From Trichoplax adhaerens (taxonomy: Eukaryota; Placozoa; Uniplacotomia; Trichoplacea; Trichoplacidae): a stretch of 64,000 nt of DNA. Positions 63,501 to 64,000 of this stretch are shown here, in pieces. Below the pieces are notes generated by a model. The model was not told where the DNA came from. It worked only from the letters and a program-made list of their open reading frames with translations, and did no database searches. Position 1 is the stretch's first letter, and each line of letters starts with the position of its first letter. The DNA lies in NCBI RefSeq assembly GCF_000150275.1, contig NW_002060943.1, positions 5,297,950 through 5,361,949 of the forward strand, in the 5' to 3' direction. A program made the position numbers and the translations under genes.

Positions 63501-64000
63501 AAGGAAGCTGTAGATGATGCATGCCTCAATGACAGTCCAGTATATGGTAATTGTTGATAAATAAGACGATTTGATTGCATGCTGCTAGTATCAAATTTAC
63601 TCATTTTATCCACATTTCCAAATCGGACTGAACTGTATGAAGGAGAATGACGTTGTAATAAATCCGGAGTACTTACATACTCGAGGTTTTTCTTCGGTGG
63701 TGAATGGCCAACGATCCGCTGTCGAAATCGTTGAGATGATTGACGTAAATTGTTATAAATTTTTAGTCCCTTGCCGCTACTTCTATGCTTACGAATATTT
63801 GAATCACTGGCAGTCAACTTTTTACCTTGTTTAAGTTTATTATGATGCTTTCGCTTATGACCGTGATTGCTCATATCTGCCGGAGGGGATATCGCTTGAT
63901 CATTGTCTTTGTCATCGAAGTCATCAAATATGTCGATAATACCTTTTTGCTTCATTTTCTCGCGTACTTCTGACGGAAGTTCAATGGTTGGACTTAAACT
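57550..64000 (-). CDS. Actin-like domain fused to a very long disordered N-terminal region (partial)
   Basis: Exons visible: 59456-64000 (open at the right edge), 59228-59353, 58836-58958, 58493-58688 and 57550-58223, giving at least 1,887 residues. The first 1,515 are mostly disordered: a basic start, a Gln/Arg-rich coiled coil at about 172-254 counted from the Met at 63955, a Met/Pro/Tyr-rich part at about 690-800, then Ser/Asn/Glu-rich sequence. The last four exons encode 372 residues covering all of actin (375 usual): [10 protein letters not shown] (phosphate 1), WDDMELLWQH (connect 1), [16 protein letters not shown] (phosphate 2), WRGGAILAS (connect 2), ending [10 protein letters not shown]. 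The adenosine-loop GGTTM of actin is GGNSQ and the DNase-binding loop is shortened, so it is an actin-related protein rather than conventional actin. The join uses a strong donor GAA|GTAAGT at 59456 and acceptor TTTACATCTTAG|ACA, both phase 0. Unspliced, the frame ends at 59417. Confidence 0.75.
59354..59455 (-). other. Fusion-deciding 102-nt intron
   Basis: This intron joins the disordered exon to the actin-like exons. The donor context is TCAGAA|GTAAGTG and the acceptor follows the pyrimidine-rich TTTTTACATCTTAG. Retention would add [12 protein letters not shown] and a stop at 59417-59419, giving a product without actin. A second, weaker donor at the AAATG|GTAAAA site is out of phase with the actin exon. 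Confidence 0.6.

Overview
This is a eukaryotic, AT-rich, intron-rich window from a draft scaffold (two 50-base N gaps, 22599-22648 and 34130-34179). The gene content is that of an animal: a TMCO4-type hydrolase, RASEF-type Rab GTPases, a CARD protein, a kelch protein, a class 2 lipase, AlkD-type repair proteins and an actin-fold protein. Short introns beside large repeat-filled spacers suggest an early-branching animal. A placozoan is my best guess, but the sequence alone does not prove it. All multi-exon models were built by hand from splice sites and reading-frame phase, with no transcript or database support.

Layout. 206-304 (-): first exon of an RWD-domain protein running off the left edge. 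1492-4445 (+): TMCO4/DUF726 gene, six exons including a 28-nt micro-exon. 6824-7762 (-): intronless secreted lipase. 11735-13400 (-) and 15234-16974 (+): two AlkD-like genes, divergent and nearly mirror-image, with matching exons 2-4. 18486-19454 (-): intronless six-blade kelch protein. 20797-21216 (-): small CARD protein. 24085-30492 (-): an 11-exon gene whose exons join in phase into a PDZ plus Rab GTPase protein. 38021-48750 (-): a 15-exon coiled-coil plus Rab GTPase gene, a tandem paralogue with the same Rab-domain exon lengths. 57550-64000 (-): a protein with at least 1,515 disordered residues, apparently spliced in frame to a complete 372-residue actin-like domain, open at the right edge.

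The remainder is AT-rich spacer and intron full of diverged tandem repeats (periods of about 48 to 200 bp), plus a dispersed family of about 200-290 bp seen three times in the same orientation (near 8300, 10545 and 51360).

The candidates for something undescribed are the two domain fusions (PDZ-Rab, disordered-actin) and a shared switch-region change in the two Rab paralogues: the usual T-x-G-x-D-F reads T-x-D-x-G, and WDTAGQE reads WDTVGQE. No tRNA, rRNA, CRISPR array or intact transposon was recognised.
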